Assembly: GCA_001592805.2 (NCBI GenBank)
Contig: CP051140.1
Coordinates: forward strand, 3,845,501 to 3,909,500
Origin: Peltaster fructicola
Taxonomy: Eukaryota > Ascomycota > Dothideomycetes
Direction of reading: 5' to 3'
Length of the DNA stretch: 64,000 bases
The notes beneath the pieces are model-generated. The model was not told the DNA's origin, made no database searches, and was given only the letters and a program-made list of their open reading frames with translations. Shown in pieces: positions 1 to 11,479 of this stretch (the first letter of the stretch is position 1; every line of letters begins with the position of its first letter). The position numbers and the translations under genes were made by a program.

Positions 1-12
1 AACAAGAACAAC

Positions 13-1111
13 ATGTCTTCTCAAGGTCTCAAGATCGTATGGGGTGCAGCTGGTGTTCGATCAGACTCTGCATACGGCACACAGGAACAGTTTGACCAGA
101 TAGCAAAAGTTCTCAAGGCTGGTGGATGTGATACTCTTGACACTGCCACACTTTATGGCGAGAGTAGGTGTAGCTCAGTCATGCTTGCATCAGCTACTGA
201 CGATGTCCACTAGGTGAGAAGCTGTTGAGTGAATTTGGCGCGAACAAGGAGTTCACCATCGACACAAAGGCCGTTGGTGGCTTCAACGAGAAGGGCACTT
301 CCGACAAGGAGACTATCATTGCAAACGGCGAGGCCAGCCAGAAGTTTTTTGGCAAGGTGGAGTGAGGATTCTCGTGCTATGTCTCGACATCTGACTGACC
401 CGGCATAGCATCTGGTATCTTCATAGCCCAAGCTATGTGACACCACTTGAGGAGACACTTGAAGGTGTCAACGAGATCTACAAGCGAGGCTTCTTCAAGC
501 GCTTTGGTCTGTCCAATTTCAAGGTTGAAGATGTGCAGAAAGCCTATGACATCTGCAAGGCCAAGGGTTATCCTCTGCCAAGTGTCTACCAGGGCAACTA
601 CAACCCTGTAGCCCGCCTGCAGGAAGACGATTTGTTCCCACTGCTTCGCAAGCTCAACATGGTGAGTGCTGTACCTGTAATCCAATGGCTCTGCTAACCA
701 CCACAGTCCTTCTATGTGTACAGCCCGCTGGCCGGCGGCTTCCTGACCAAGACCAAGCAGGACATCCAGGATGGTAAGGGACGCTTCGACCCAAGCAACT
801 ATATCGGCGAGATGTACTCTGGCCTTTACGCACGTCCTACACTGCTCGAGAGCTTGGCTGAGTGGGAGAGCATTGCCAAGGAGGAGGGCATTCCTCGTGC
901 TGAATTAGCCTACCGCTGGGTCAACTATAACAGCCCTCTCAATGCAAAGTACGGTGATGCGATTATCTTTGGAGCAAGCAGCGTGCAGCAGGCTGAGCAG
1001 ACTCTGGCCGGCTTGAAGAAGGGTCCGTTGAGCGACAAGGCTGTCAAGAGGATTGATGCTATCTGGCAGAACATCAAGCATGAGGCTCCTCGTGACAACT
1101 TGCACAAGTGA
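13..1111 (+). CDS. Aldo-keto reductase, AKR7/aflatoxin-aldehyde-reductase type
   Basis: Predicted cytosolic NADPH-dependent aldehyde/ketone reductase of 318 residues. Four exons are inferred: 13-163, 214-361, 409-661 and 707-1111, with introns of 50, 47 and 45 nt; the frames join exactly and give 957 nt. The start ATG follows an A-rich leader (AACAAC). Visible family marks are LDTATLYGES near residue 45 (catalytic Asp and Tyr of the barrel), WYLHSPS after the second intron (catalytic His), FKRFGLSNF, and the C-terminal cofactor-binding stretch IIFGASSVQQAEQTL. The length matches AKR7 enzymes. The natural substrate cannot be read from the sequence. The gene converges on the erdS gene, whose stop lies about 235 bases downstream. 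The family is secure; the specific aflatoxin-aldehyde role is only a family label. Confidence 0.9.
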
Positions 1112-1346
1112 GTGTTGACGAGCCATCGTAGTAGCAGATATTATGTATGTCATGAACCAACTCTCATCGAAGGATATTAGAGAAGAGTATTACGAGATGT
1201 ATAGCCGGTGTTGTATCTACGTCTTGGTTGGTATCTTCGTCTGGTCGTCATCCTTGATTCCTCCCATGCACCAGTCATCCTTGCCAATAGGCAGCCCACC
1301 GTCGTGGTATACGTCGCAATCTCGAGCACGAGCTTGAGGAAGGCGT

Positions 1347-4300
1347 CTAGACTTTCCCGCCGTCGTCCTCGTCTTCGAAGAAGCTCAGGATGGCACGAAC
1401 ACCACCTGGTCCGAGGCCGTGTGGTGGATAGCATACTAGAATAGATATCAGTAGAGGGTCATGGTTGCCAAGATGGAACTTACCGTATATCGGGTCTTCT
1501 TGCGCACCAAGCTTTTCTCTGAACTCGCTCTTCGCTGTCAGACGCAGCTCCTTCGCGATAGTCTGGTATGCTTTGCTCAGCACCTTCACTCTTGTGCCGC
1601 GCAGGTTGTGGCCAGGCGTGAACTTGGCCGAAGCACCTCCACCGAATGTCACCGACGTGGCGCCCGTGATGGCTGCAGCCTTCAATGCATGCATGACCAG
1701 GTACTCGATAGCACCTGATGGAGCTCCAGGGAAGTCCAGTGAGAACTTCACCTGCCAGCCATGCTCGTGAGAGAGCTGTGCAAGGATGACCAGACCAGCG
1801 ATCTCACCCTCCTTTGTGGTCGAGTAATGGTACTGTCTGTGAGCAACATCCTGCCATGGGTGTACGTCAGTCAAGTGGACCTGCTTGCCCTTTCGTCCTT
1901 TCAACCAGTCGTCGATTCTAGCCTCGACCTTGGTCTTGATGTCCTCAGGGATAGGTTCACCAATTGGGATATCGTGCAGCTTGATGCCCTCCCTTTCGGC
2001 GTGGCGGATCTTCTTCTGAATCTCATTGTCTCGAGCTGCAGGATTATTGCTGGGGTCAAGACGCTGCTCAGCAGCGACTGAGAATGTACGCCAGTCAAAC
2101 TTTTCGGCAAGCGTCGTTTCGCAGTGCGCACCGCATAGCAGCCACAGCGGTTTCAAGTGGCGCTCCTTCTTGATATAACGCAGGTAGCCAGAGATCGTCT
2201 TGAGATACTGCCCTCCGTGACAAAGAGGGTCGCCAACAGTGATTGCAAATCCCTGATGGGGCACGAAGCCAATAGCGGCGCCAGTTGTCTCGTCTCGCCA
2301 ATGCTCGAACTTCGGCTCAAGCCACGACGTATTTGAAGCGTCACCGTAGTTGGCGATAAGCTTCTCGATCGGCTGGAAGTCCATGGCAGCTGTGGCACGA
2401 TCTCGACCCTTCCATGGCGGCTCCAATGTGCTTGCTTCTGGATGTCTGAGTTGCTTGATAGGTGGTGTGTATGGCAGCGATCGAGGATCACGGTGGAACA
2501 TGGTTGCGTGTCGGATGTCACCAAGCTGGAGCAGCAACATCAGGATACGCTCCAGGCCAATACCTCCACCTCCGTGCGGCGGTGCTCCCCATTCGAAAGC
2601 ACTCATGTACTCGTCCATCGTCGAGGGATCCATCTTCATCTTGACCATCTTGTCCTCCAACAGGTCGGCATCGTGAATACGTTGCCCTCCAGACAAGATC
2701 TCCTGGCCACGTAGGAAGATATCAAAGGAGTTGGTGACGCCAGGGTTGGTGGGATCTGGCATTGCATAGAATGGCCGTGCAGAGACTGGGAACTTGTCGA
2801 GGATGTAGTAGTCTGTCTTGTACTTCTCCTTGATCACTTTGCCAAGCTGAATCTCGTCACGAGTGCCCAGGTCCTCATTCTCAGGTAGTGGTTGACCCTC
2901 CTCATTAGTCCAGCCAGTCTCATTGAGCATGCGAATTGCCTCTGCAAATGGCAGAATTGGAGTCTGCTCCAGCCAAACTAGATCCTCATGCGGAAATTGT
3001 CGCTTGACCAACTCGATCTCGGGCTTGTAGTTGCTATAGACGTGAGTGAAGATGGCCTTGAAAGTGCTGTCCAGAGTGCGCAAGACCTCGTGGTAGTGCA
3101 CGTCGATGGCCATCTCAAGATCAAGTCCAGTGAACTCAGTCAGATGTCGATGGGTGTTGCTGTTCTCAGCTCGGAAAACTGGACCAATCTCGAAGACCCG
3201 CCTGAAATCGGCAGACACGCCCATCTGCTTGCCAAGTTGAGGAGATTGAGCCAAGAATGCAGGTCGTCCGAAGTAGTCGACCTTGAAGACGCTTGCACCA
3301 GACTCCGATGCTGCTCCTTGTAGTTTCGGAGTGTGAATCTCGATGAAGCCGAGCGAAGATAGGTGATTGCGGAAAGCCTGGCATATACCAGACTGGATAC
3401 GGAAGATGCCCTGTGAAGAAGAGGTTCTGAGGTCGAGCACACGGCTAGCTTGTCGTGTTCGGTCTGTGATGACATGACGCTTGTCGTCCTTGTCCTTCAG
3501 GTCGATCTTGGCAACCTCTGCCTCGTGTACTGTGAAGGGAAGTGGCTCGTTCGGTTGTCCTTCCACGTGTAGCTCATGGATGTGAATCTCGACGTTGTGA
3601 ATGGACACTCCGAGGACTTCACCCTCCTTCGCCTTTGGCTCCTGGATGACTCCAGACACTCGTGCGATGGTCTCCACGTGCAAGTGTTCTGCCCAGTAGA
3701 GAAAGAACTGCGAAACATTGCCGTGCTCCTGCAGCACACCCTGGATCGTGCTCGTTTGCTGTCGTAGCTCAACGAACATGAGCTTCGCACTCATCTTTCG
3801 GATGTTGTGTAAACGCGCTCTAAAGGTGACGACCTGGCCCACCATAGATGCATTGATCGTGCGAATATCGATGTAGTTATTATCCTTATGAGCGCCGGCG
3901 TAGTTATTGATCGGCAGCACGCCATAGCTCTTCTGTTGATCCTCAGTCTCTTCTTCGTGAGCTCTCTTGATCATGTCCTCTTTGCGCTTCTTGTCAGCCT
4001 CTTTCTTTGCATCAGCATCCTTTTTCTGCTGCTCTCGCTCAACTTGTTTCTCATGTTTGCGTTGCTGGTTCTTGCTCATAGGCTCGCCATCTCTGTTGAG
4101 AGGCAGATCCTCTGTTGAAGAGTGCGAATCATCTGAGCTTGCGCCAAAGGTGAGCCTTTTTCTCAATGCACCAAGAGGGCTATGGGTCGATCTGCGGTGA
4201 TCGCTCGAGACACGACGCTTACTGTCGACTGATCCTCGTCCTTGTGCGTCAAGAGAGGCTCTTGGTGAGGGGCTGGGCGAGGAATTCCTGTCTTTACCGC

Positions 4301-4451
4301 CAAACCTGAGTGGACCAAGCTTGCCAATGCTGCGGTGACGTGTTGGTATGCCTGTGTTGCTATGTTGTACATCTGAGTCGCTTGCAGGGTCTGGTGTTGC
4401 CGAGCCATGGCGAGGCTTGAGACCGCTGAGTGCCTTCTTCAGGCTAGACAT
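1347..4451 (-). CDS. erdS: Ergosteryl-3beta-O-L-aspartate synthase (AspRS-DUF2156 fusion)
   Basis: The protein has about 1018 residues. A polar, Ser/Lys-rich N-terminus with a KKRKEDMIKRAHEEE stretch is followed by an AspRS-like OB fold (about 185-300) and a class II catalytic core. Motif 2 is visible as RAENSNTHRHLTEF and motif 3 as GGIGLERILMLLLQLGDIRH. A DUF2156 (GNAT-like aminoacyltransferase) domain follows from about residue 690. Fungal AspRS-DUF2156 fusions are known to charge tRNA-Asp and move the aspartate to ergosterol; the role here is inferred from that architecture. One intron (1436-1483, 48 nt, GTAAGT...TTCTAG) lies near the 3' end. It has no stop and is a multiple of three, so unspliced mRNA would add 16 residues; spliced, the C-terminus reads PIYVCYPPHGLGPGG, which fits the family. 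Coding exons are 4451-1484 and 1435-1347. The upstream ATG context is ACACCATG. Confidence 0.93.
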   Translation of the reverse strand: MSSLKKALSGLKPRHGSATPDPASDSDVQHSNTGIPTRHRSIGKLGPLRFGGKDRNSSPSPSPRASLDAQGRGSVDSKRRVSSDHRRSTHSPLGALRKRLTFGASSDDSHSSTEDLPLNRDGEPMSKNQQRKHEKQVEREQQKKDADAKKEADKKRKEDMIKRAHEEETEDQQKSYGVLPINNYAGAHKDNNYIDIRTINASMVGQVVTFRARLHNIRKMSAKLMFVELRQQTSTIQGVLQEHGNVSQFFLYWAEHLHVETIARVSGVIQEPKAKEGEVLGVSIHNVEIHIHELHVEGQPNEPLPFTVHEAEVAKIDLKDKDDKRHVITDRTRQASRVLDLRTSSSQGIFRIQSGICQAFRNHLSSLGFIEIHTPKLQGAASESGASVFKVDYFGRPAFLAQSPQLGKQMGVSADFRRVFEIGPVFRAENSNTHRHLTEFTGLDLEMAIDVHYHEVLRTLDSTFKAIFTHVYSNYKPEIELVKRQFPHEDLVWLEQTPILPFAEAIRMLNETGWTNEEGQPLPENEDLGTRDEIQLGKVIKEKYKTDYYILDKFPVSARPFYAMPDPTNPGVTNSFDIFLRGQEILSGGQRIHDADLLEDKMVKMKMDPSTMDEYMSAFEWGAPPHGGGGIGLERILMLLLQLGDIRHATMFHRDPRSLPYTPPIKQLRHPEASTLEPPWKGRDRATAAMDFQPIEKLIANYGDASNTSWLEPKFEHWRDETTGAAIGFVPHQGFAITVGDPLCHGGQYLKTISGYLRYIKKERHLKPLWLLCGAHCETTLAEKFDWRTFSVAAEQRLDPSNNPAARDNEIQKKIRHAEREGIKLHDIPIGEPIPEDIKTKVEARIDDWLKGRKGKQVHLTDVHPWQDVAHRQYHYSTTKEGEIAGLVILAQLSHEHGWQVKFSLDFPGAPSGAIEYLVMHALKAAAITGATSVTFGGGASAKFTPGHNLRGTRVKVLSKAYQTIAKELRLTAKSEFREKLGAQEDPIYGKFHLGNHDPLLISILVCYPPHGLGPGGVRAILSFFEDEDDGGKV

Positions 4452-4896
4452 GGTGTCTCTTGACGTGGGATGATCGCCAGGGGAGGGGCGGCTGTTTTTT
4501 TTTCACTTGCTCAGCGCATTCGCGACCACGATGTCTTGCTACACGACGTCGGACAATAAGAGAAGTCTCAGAAGGAAATCAAAAAGACCACGACGGGCTG
4601 ACAAACGCGCGGTTATCGTCTCGCGTAGTGACAGTGGTTGAAGTTTTAAGCTTGCAAGGACGTAGCATGAATGTTACAGTTGCAAGCAATGTGACGTAAA
4701 TGGTGGGTCGTTCACTGCCGGGCAATTCCTTCTCACCACTGGCGGGCATGCTCGCGCCTTGGCATACCATCATCAGCACGTAGCATAACATTAACAGGGC
4801 ACGCGACCGAGACGATCGCATACATATGTACGATACGAAAGACAGGTCGCAGTCTTCCGGTTCAGCCTGGCGACCATTACCGTGCATGCTCTGATA
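4452..4896. other. Intergenic, erdS upstream region
   Basis: This stretch lies between the erdS start and the stop of the YCII gene, both transcribed leftwards. It holds a run of nine T (4495-4503; an A run on the transcribed strand of erdS) but no ORF with family similarity. It probably contains the erdS promoter and the 3' UTR of the YCII gene. Confidence 0.5.
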
Positions 4897-5375
4897 TCAC
4901 AATGCTGAGCGAGCAGCACTCTTGAACGGGATGATTTGAGCCTATATCTTGTGTCAGACCTGGACACTGAAACAGATACTTCACCCACCTTCTCCCAATC
5001 CCAGACGTTGTTCTCGTTGTAGATGTCCTTCTTTACGATCTCAAGGACGTCCTCCCGCGTGGCTGCCACGACAAGGAGGACACTGCCATTGATGCTGGGA
5101 AGTTTAGATGGCGTTATTGGCTCGTCCAATGTCACGCCTGATCCATGTCAATCCTATGGATGATGTGCTCGCAAGAAGTGTATACTGACCAGCCAAAACG
5201 AAGTTTCCAGCATCAACATTAGGCTTCAAAGCTTCGATATGCTGTCTGGTATTGTGTCAGCTCGAAGCACCGCAGATCCGACCTCTACTGACGGTCTAAC
5301 ACTCATACGTCTTGGTAGAGCATCTTTCAAGTCTGGGAGTATGACGAGCCATTCGGTCTTTGTTGGAGTTGCCAT
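4897..5375 (-). CDS. YCII-related (EthD/YciI-like) small protein
   Basis: This 110-residue protein is rebuilt from four exons: 5375-5289, 5241-5190, 5137-4989 and 4941-4897. The introns are 47, 52 and 47 nt and all have GT-AG ends. The joined frame is exactly 333 nt. It starts MATPTKTEWLVILPD and continues RMSVRPSHIEALKPN, the typical YCII opening in which a conserved His follows RP. The strand turns include VTLDEPITPSKLPSING and SVLLVVAATREDVLEIV, and it ends PFKSAARSAL. YCII proteins are ferredoxin-like folds, some with dehalogenase-like or peroxidase chemistry; most fungal members have no known reaction, so no substrate is proposed. No signal peptide or membrane segment is visible. The short exons make it easy for single-ORF gene finding to miss. 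Confidence 0.85.
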
Positions 5376-6395
5376 GCTGGTGACTGGAGTATGGACGGTC
5401 GATGCAGTTGACTAGGAGACTGCTGATCGAAGTCATTAGTCTGCGCTATCTTTGATATTCAAGAGAGCTCCACCTTCAAGTTCAGGACTACCCAGGACCG
5501 GCATAGTGGCATGATCAGGCCTTATACCATCACGATGGTCACCTTCATGACGCAGCGGTTCAGCTGATTGTCCGTCGAAGGCTTGAGGCTGTCCCTAGTG
5601 CTCTCGCAGCAATGTATCAGACCATCGTGCAGTCTGCTAGAGTTATCCTCGCCTCGATTGCTTCTCACTCTCGTCCAAGCTTGAATGGAGATGATCGGGC
5701 CCAGGTCTGCCGCAACCAGGTCTGTAAATTGGACGAGACCACGCAGACGAAGCGAACGACAGCATGCTGGCGATGAGCAGACCTCTCGAAACACCCTGAC
5801 ATCGAGCAAATCTTCACAGCAATACATGCATGGTAATATGGCTATAGCAGCGGACTTAAACTTCTTATCTCCGCATACTCTCTATGCGAACCACTTCATC
5901 TCGACAGTGCTTCTACGAATGCATCAGCATCCTGACGTATGACTCACAGATGCCTTTGAAGGATCCCTGCAAATATCCTTAGATCGTTGTGGCCATTAGC
6001 TAGACATTCCTTCTAGACCGACTACTCGACCTACTGAAGCTCTCGTACAGACGATCTGCCTCAAGCGGCTGAGGACCCCTCGAGTGACCTGCATCTTCGA
6101 CTCTTAATAAGCACTACATTCTTCATTCCTTCCCAACGACCATTGCGACGTTTCGCGCTCTACCCTACCCCTCGACCACATACCTTTGTCCAAGACTGAT
6201 TCGATTGCATACTGTCATCCTGCTTTCAACCTGAGGATACCTTCGTGCGCCCACTCACAACAGATCAACGATAAGCAAGCATCTACCATACATCGAGAGT
6301 GCTCTGCTTTCTTCCAAGGCAGCAGTGCTCTAGATAGCTTGGGAAGGCGCAGTAAGACCGGGACCCAGCGACACACGACATCTACCACAGCCAAC
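5376..6395. other. Intergenic / long 5' leader of the Zn2Cys6 gene
   Basis: There is about 1 kb between the divergent YCII and Zn2Cys6 genes. Short ORFs exist on both strands but none resembles a protein family. Bases 6186-6395 are open in frame with the downstream regulator, but that stretch has no ATG (it opens with TTG) and a low-complexity, unconserved translation, so I read it as 5' UTR. A pyrimidine-rich stretch near 6115-6180 would suit a fungal promoter. Confidence 0.45.
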
Positions 6396-9094
6396 ATGCC
6401 GGCGAGCCAACCTACTCCTCCATCCTCCACCTCCTCAAACAATGCCTCTCCGAACGACCAGCAATTTCGTGTAGTGCGCAAGCGCAATCGAGTCCCATTA
6501 TCATGCGCGCCCTGCAGACATCGAAAGCTCAAATGCAATCGAGGACATCCATGCGACAACTGCACGAAACGAGGCGACACACAGTCATGTAGCTATGCTA
6601 CGCCGAAGAACCGCAAGGCCAACGCAGCCAACGGCGCAAGTCAGACCCCAGACGACATGCAGAATCGAATAGATAAGCTGGAAGGCATGATATTGTCTCT
6701 GATGGGCCAAGGAGGACAACCAGGAAATGTTGCAGCTGCTCGAGCAGCCATCAATTCGAGCAGAAGCGATAGTATTTCTACTGCATCGGACGCACGATTG
6801 GATGTGGAGGGCGCAGATGTCATACAAGAAGAGCGGGAAGGAGAGGACGACAGTGAGGTCGAAAGAGTTTCTAAGGGTCTAGGCGTCATGAAGATGGACG
6901 GCAACAAGACGATGTATGCTTCAGAATCGCATTGGTATGCCAGTAAGTGCTCTATTTGAACCAGGCAAGCATATCGCTGACAAACATAGTTCTTGCCGAA
7001 GTCAACGAAGTCAAGCAATTCTTTGCCTCCCACAAAGAGGAGCTCAAGCAGCAATATGCGCGGGTCAAGGCCACCACGACACCTGCAGCGTCGTTCCTCT
7101 TACAAGGCGCCAGTGCCAAGGATAAGAATGAACTGCTGTCAGCATTCCCACCAAAAGTCGACAGCGACCGCCTGATCGCAAGATATTTTAATGCTTACGA
7201 CCCTTCAGTTCACGTCATCCATGGTCCATCGTTTCAAACGCAGTACGATGCACATTGGAACGACCCAAACGCCACTTCTGTTGCTTGGCTCGGAATGTGC
7301 TTCGCCATGATGACACTGGCGTTGCAATCTTACCACAGAGCTGGTGACGAGCCTCCAGAGTATAAGGACAGATCGATCGAGCTATCACACGAATATCGAC
7401 GACTGACTGCACAATGCATCATGATGTCCGATATGACACAACCGATCGCACTCATACTTGAAACGCTGATTCTGCACATACAAGCAGAGTACGGCAGGAG
7501 TCGAGATGCAGAGCCTGGCGTACTGCTCATGACGAGTCTATGTGTGCGACTGGCAATGCGAATGGGCTACCACAGAGATCCTGGTCCACATCCCCAGGTT
7601 ACACCATTCCAAGGAGAAATCCGAAGACGAGTATGGGCATTTGTGAGAAAGACAGATCTGCTCATATCGTTCCAATTCGGCATGCCATGTATGATCAGGT
7701 CTGATCAAACGGACACACAACTTCCTCGGAATCTGTACGATGACGAGCTTCACGAAGATATGAAGGCTTTACCGCCATCGAGACCAGCATTCCAGGCTAC
7801 ACCGATGACTTACATGATCGCGAAGAGTAACATAACATATCTGTTTGGCAGAATTGTCGAGCGTGTACAGTCCATCACAGATCCACCATCATACGAGGAG
7901 ACGATGCGATTTGATCGCGAGCTGAGAGAAGTTCGCTCAATGCACCCACAACTTCTGCAGATGCGTTCGTTCAATGAATCAGCACGCGATCCAGCCAATC
8001 TCATCATGCAGCGCATTGGTCTCGAGCTGGTGTACTTGCGATCACTGTTTGTCCTCCATCGACGCTTCATTGCTCGTGGCAGAGACGTCCCTCGATATGC
8101 CTACTCAAGAAGAACATGTATCGATGCCTCCATGGAAATGCTCTCACATCAGGCGACACTACATGAAGAATCACTAGAGCATGGCCGTCTACGCAGCGTG
8201 AAGTGGTACATCTCTTCACTGACGACCCACGACTTCCTGCTGGCAGCTGGACTAGTCTGTCTGGATCTCTATCATGTCTCACAAGCCGAGCGGCGCGCAC
8301 GTCGACAAGGTGGCTCGCAACCGCAGTCTCCATTGTCTACCGAGTTGTACGCCGAAGACAGGAAGCAAGCCATGATCGCGGCAGTCGATCACTGTATAGC
8401 CATCTGGGAGACAATCAAGGATGCCAGCATGGAGGCATACAAGGCATCATCCATGCTCAAGATCCTCCTCGAGAAGATCAAGCGAGCGTTCACGCAAGTC
8501 GATGACTCTCAAGCTCAGCAAACAGCTTCCCAAGATAATAGTTCTTCTGGATGGGGCATACTACCCTTCCAACGATCCTTGATCACCAGGTCGGAAGATC
8601 TGGCCCCAGAGCAGTCTGCTGCTATGACCCTGGGTCTGCTATCTGGTACAATGTCTCCTGGTCCAGGCTTCGGTATGGCTGCGACAGAGAAGATGAACTT
8701 CCCTGCAGGCATGGCTGGCATCCTCAATGACCCGATGCCAGAACGAACGGGTCTAACACCTAACTTTCCCGGTGAGATGCCTGGAAGTGGCTTGACTGGA
8801 GGTGCAAGTCCTTTTGGCATGTTCGGTGTCAACTCGGGTTTCACTGGACTAGAAGCCCTAGGCAATGATGTGGACTGGGTATGTTGAGATATGCTATTGA
8901 TGACCACTACTGACTGTCTACAGAGTGCATGGGACTCGTACATCCAGGGCAATGCCGGGAGCAATGCTATGGACAATCAAATGTGGCCGATGAACGACGT
9001 TCCAGATCTCGCCTCGGTACCACAAGGGACTGCCCAGTCTGGTGCAGGTGTCTTCATGGGAGCCAGCACGCCTGGTGAATCCAGAATGTTATGA
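6396..9094 (+). CDS. Zn2Cys6 transcription factor with fungal_trans domain
   Basis: Sequence-specific nuclear regulator of about 868 residues. Exons are 6396-6942, 6990-8878 and 8924-9094, separated by introns of 47 and 45 nt. The ATG at 6396 (CCAACATGCC) gives a short Ser/Pro/Asn-rich lead into the binuclear cluster, where six cysteines are visible in SCAPCRHRKLKC, CDNCTKRGDTQSC and the following residues (about 38-66). A basic linker and a coiled-coil-like stretch (about 85-100) follow. The central fungal_trans homology region is recognisable by AMRMGYHRDPGPHPQ, FQGEIRRRVWAF and FGMPCMIRSDQTD. The C-terminus is Gly/Met/Pro-rich, as in activation tails. The acidic patch EEREGEDDSEVE precedes intron 1. 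I cannot assign target genes; no cluster of enzymes sits beside it. Confidence 0.92.
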
Positions 9095-9397
9095 TGGAAA
9101 TGATGCATATATGAGGGCGTTTGAGGCGGTAAAATGTGCTTGCAAGCATGATACCACTAGATTCGTGCAATGTTGTAGCGACTACTGTGTACATCGCCAC
9201 TCTTGAAAGAATATAAGCTCCTAGAAACGTTTACCTCAGTGACGTGAGGCCGACATTGGCCCAAGCTCAGGTGTTGCTTATGAATGAACGACGACAGCAT
9301 CCTGCCACCTTTCACATCCGACAAACATCCTTGAACTCCGACCGTCGCGCGCGGACTCCTCAAGCTATTGCACATCCTGCATGCTGCGCCGCACATC
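9095..9397. other. Intergenic
   Basis: This is the spacer between the regulator and YOS9, both on the plus strand. It presumably holds the 3' UTR and the YOS9 promoter. The 30 bases before the chosen YOS9 ATG are open in frame but add only a short unconserved stretch. Confidence 0.4.
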
Positions 9398-10940
9398 ATG
9401 AAGAACTTTTGGGCCTTACCAGCGGTAGTTCGCGTAGCTCTCGTACTCGCAGCTCAACATCACTCCTTCAGCGTCAATGACGACCTACTAGCATATCCCC
9501 AATACCAGATCGACTGGTCAGAGGAATTCGTATCGGAAGCCCTCGCAGAATCAAAGCTCCAATACCGTCAACGACGGAGTCATGAAAACATTGTGCCCGA
9601 GGACACAGGCTCGCATGTCGAACGTTACAAACCGCCTGCAGAGCCGCGAGATAAGAATGAAGCTGGCGACGAGATGTACCACGAGGAGATGATGCTGGAC
9701 GGCCAGCGCTTTCTCTGCGCCATACCGGACATTGCGACCATCAATGACGAATCTGGATCCCATAACGATACCTTGTCGAAAGCAGAGCAGGAGAAAGAGC
9801 TAGCACGGGCGAATGAGCGAGGATGGGAGCTTGTGTCTGGCATGCAGGGAAGCTGTGTCTACTACACGTCAGGCTGGTGGAGCTACAGCTTCTGCTACAA
9901 TGGAGGCGTGAGACAGTTTCATCAGCTTCCTGCAGCACGCGGTATGCCGACGTGGCCTCCAACTGAGGACCCAAGCACTCACGGCTTCTCGCTGGGCAAG
10001 TACACTGGCAGTGATGCCAAGGACGATGGCGTTTCCACACGATCAGCGCCGACGAGGAAAGGTGAGCTTGTGGTTAAGGGCGACACGCGATATCTTGTGC
10101 AGAAGCTGGAGGGCGGTACACAGTGTGACCTTACCGGCGACGAACGTAAGGTCGAGGTTCAGGTAGGGTACTTTCAGATATTGGCGTATCTTGCTAACCA
10201 CATAGTTTCACTGCGACCCATCCGTTGGCTTGGACCACATCTCTCTCATCAAAGAGCTGGCAACTTGCACATATCTCATGGTCATCAAGACGCCGCGACT
10301 ATGCAACGATGTCGCCTTCTTACCGCCACAGAAGGATCAACCGAACGACATCGTCTGTCAGCCAATATTACAACCACATGAGGTCGCCGACTACGAAAAG
10401 GATCTGAGCTTCGTAAAAGAGTCGCTTCGCGTTTCAAAGGAGATACTAGAGGAGGCCAACACCGCCGGCAAAGCTCCAGAGCCACTTCACATCGTTGGAG
10501 AAGTCATTGTAGGCGCACACATGATCGTGCCGAAGGACTTCAAGCTGCAGAAGTCATCCATCGTTGGAGGCAAGGAAACGATCGTCGCTACTGTTGCGAA
10601 ATCAGATGGAGAGGAGCTGTCGAAGGCTGAACTCAACAAACTTGGTCTCAAGGGCCCCAAGGATATGGAGAAGCTGCGGGAGAAGCTCAACAAGATGGCA
10701 GGCGCCAAAGGATGGACGCTGGAGGTCGTCGACACTCCTCGAGGACTTGAGTACCGCGGGATCATCGACGGCGATCCTGAGGAGGACTCGAAGTCGGGTG
10801 ATAAAAAGCCGGGTGATTCAAAGCAGCTCAGTGACGGTCAAAAGAAACCCACAGACGACAGCCAGAAGGCTCCGGCAGATAAGGACGATCCCGATGAAAC
10901 TCAGGGTAGCCAGGAAGAGTTCTACAAAGAAGAACTGTAG
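9398..10940 (+). CDS. YOS9: ER quality-control lectin, OS-9/Yos9 family
   Basis: ER-luminal lectin of ERAD that reads trimmed N-glycans on misfolded glycoproteins and hands them to the Hrd1 ligase complex (family knowledge). It has 499 residues in exons 9398-10162 and 10206-10940, split by a 43-nt intron. The N-terminus MKNFWALPAVVRVALVLAA is a signal peptide. The MRH/PRKCSH domain shows FLCAIP, then GSCVYYTSGWWSYSFCYN and RQFHQLP, then CDLTG, FHCDPS and ATCTYLMVIKTPRLCN, with the paired cysteines and the Gln/Arg/Glu/Tyr sugar-binding pattern. The C-terminal third is charged (many DDSQK/KPGD repeats). The protein ends FYKEEL, a K/HDEL-like retrieval signal matching the HDEL of yeast Yos9. Confidence 0.94.
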
Positions 10941-11479
10941 ATCTAATCACCTTTGCTCATCGACAAGGCAGCCCAGAAGAGTCCTGCATGAGAGGCACGA
11001 AGTTGTGATCCGCATGCTCAACACCACCACAATGATGTCGATCGTCTGGTAGTAGAGCATTCTCATTCGAATAGCATAATACTCACTTGTCACGCGTGCT
11101 TCGGCATCTCTCCACAACCGGTTTTTGACAGTTTCACTAGCGGCAGGGTGATGTGGGTTCATGTCTAGCGTTTATCGGAGCGACAAATTGCCTGCCTCGG
11201 CCAATATGAGCCCTTCTCCTGGCAATCATTGCTTGTACCTCACTGCGCTGGCGATCACTCCAGGAGGGTTGCCACTGGTTCCGGCTGCACTCTGGGCATC
11301 AAACGTCCACCTTTGTTTCACGTTCTGTATGCCGCGACACGTCGCTGAACACTGGTGACGAAACACCTTAAGACCTTGATCTTGGACTGAGAGCATTGGC
11401 GTTCGGCTTCGTCCCTTATATGCTGGCACGGTCTGCTGGTCAGAAAAGGTTCTCCTCGCACAACATCAGCGCCGTCAAC
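10941..11479. other. Intergenic
   Basis: This is the spacer between YOS9 and the Sur7-like gene. No family-like ORF or RNA gene is seen. The bases just before 11480 form an in-frame open stretch (from 11396) that I treat as 5' UTR, because the signal-anchor sequence begins at the ATG at 11480. Confidence 0.4.

Noticed and set aside
6186-6395. In-frame extension upstream of the Zn2Cys6 start
   Set aside because: It begins with TTG rather than ATG and its residues show no conservation-like features; the ATG at 6396 has a good context.
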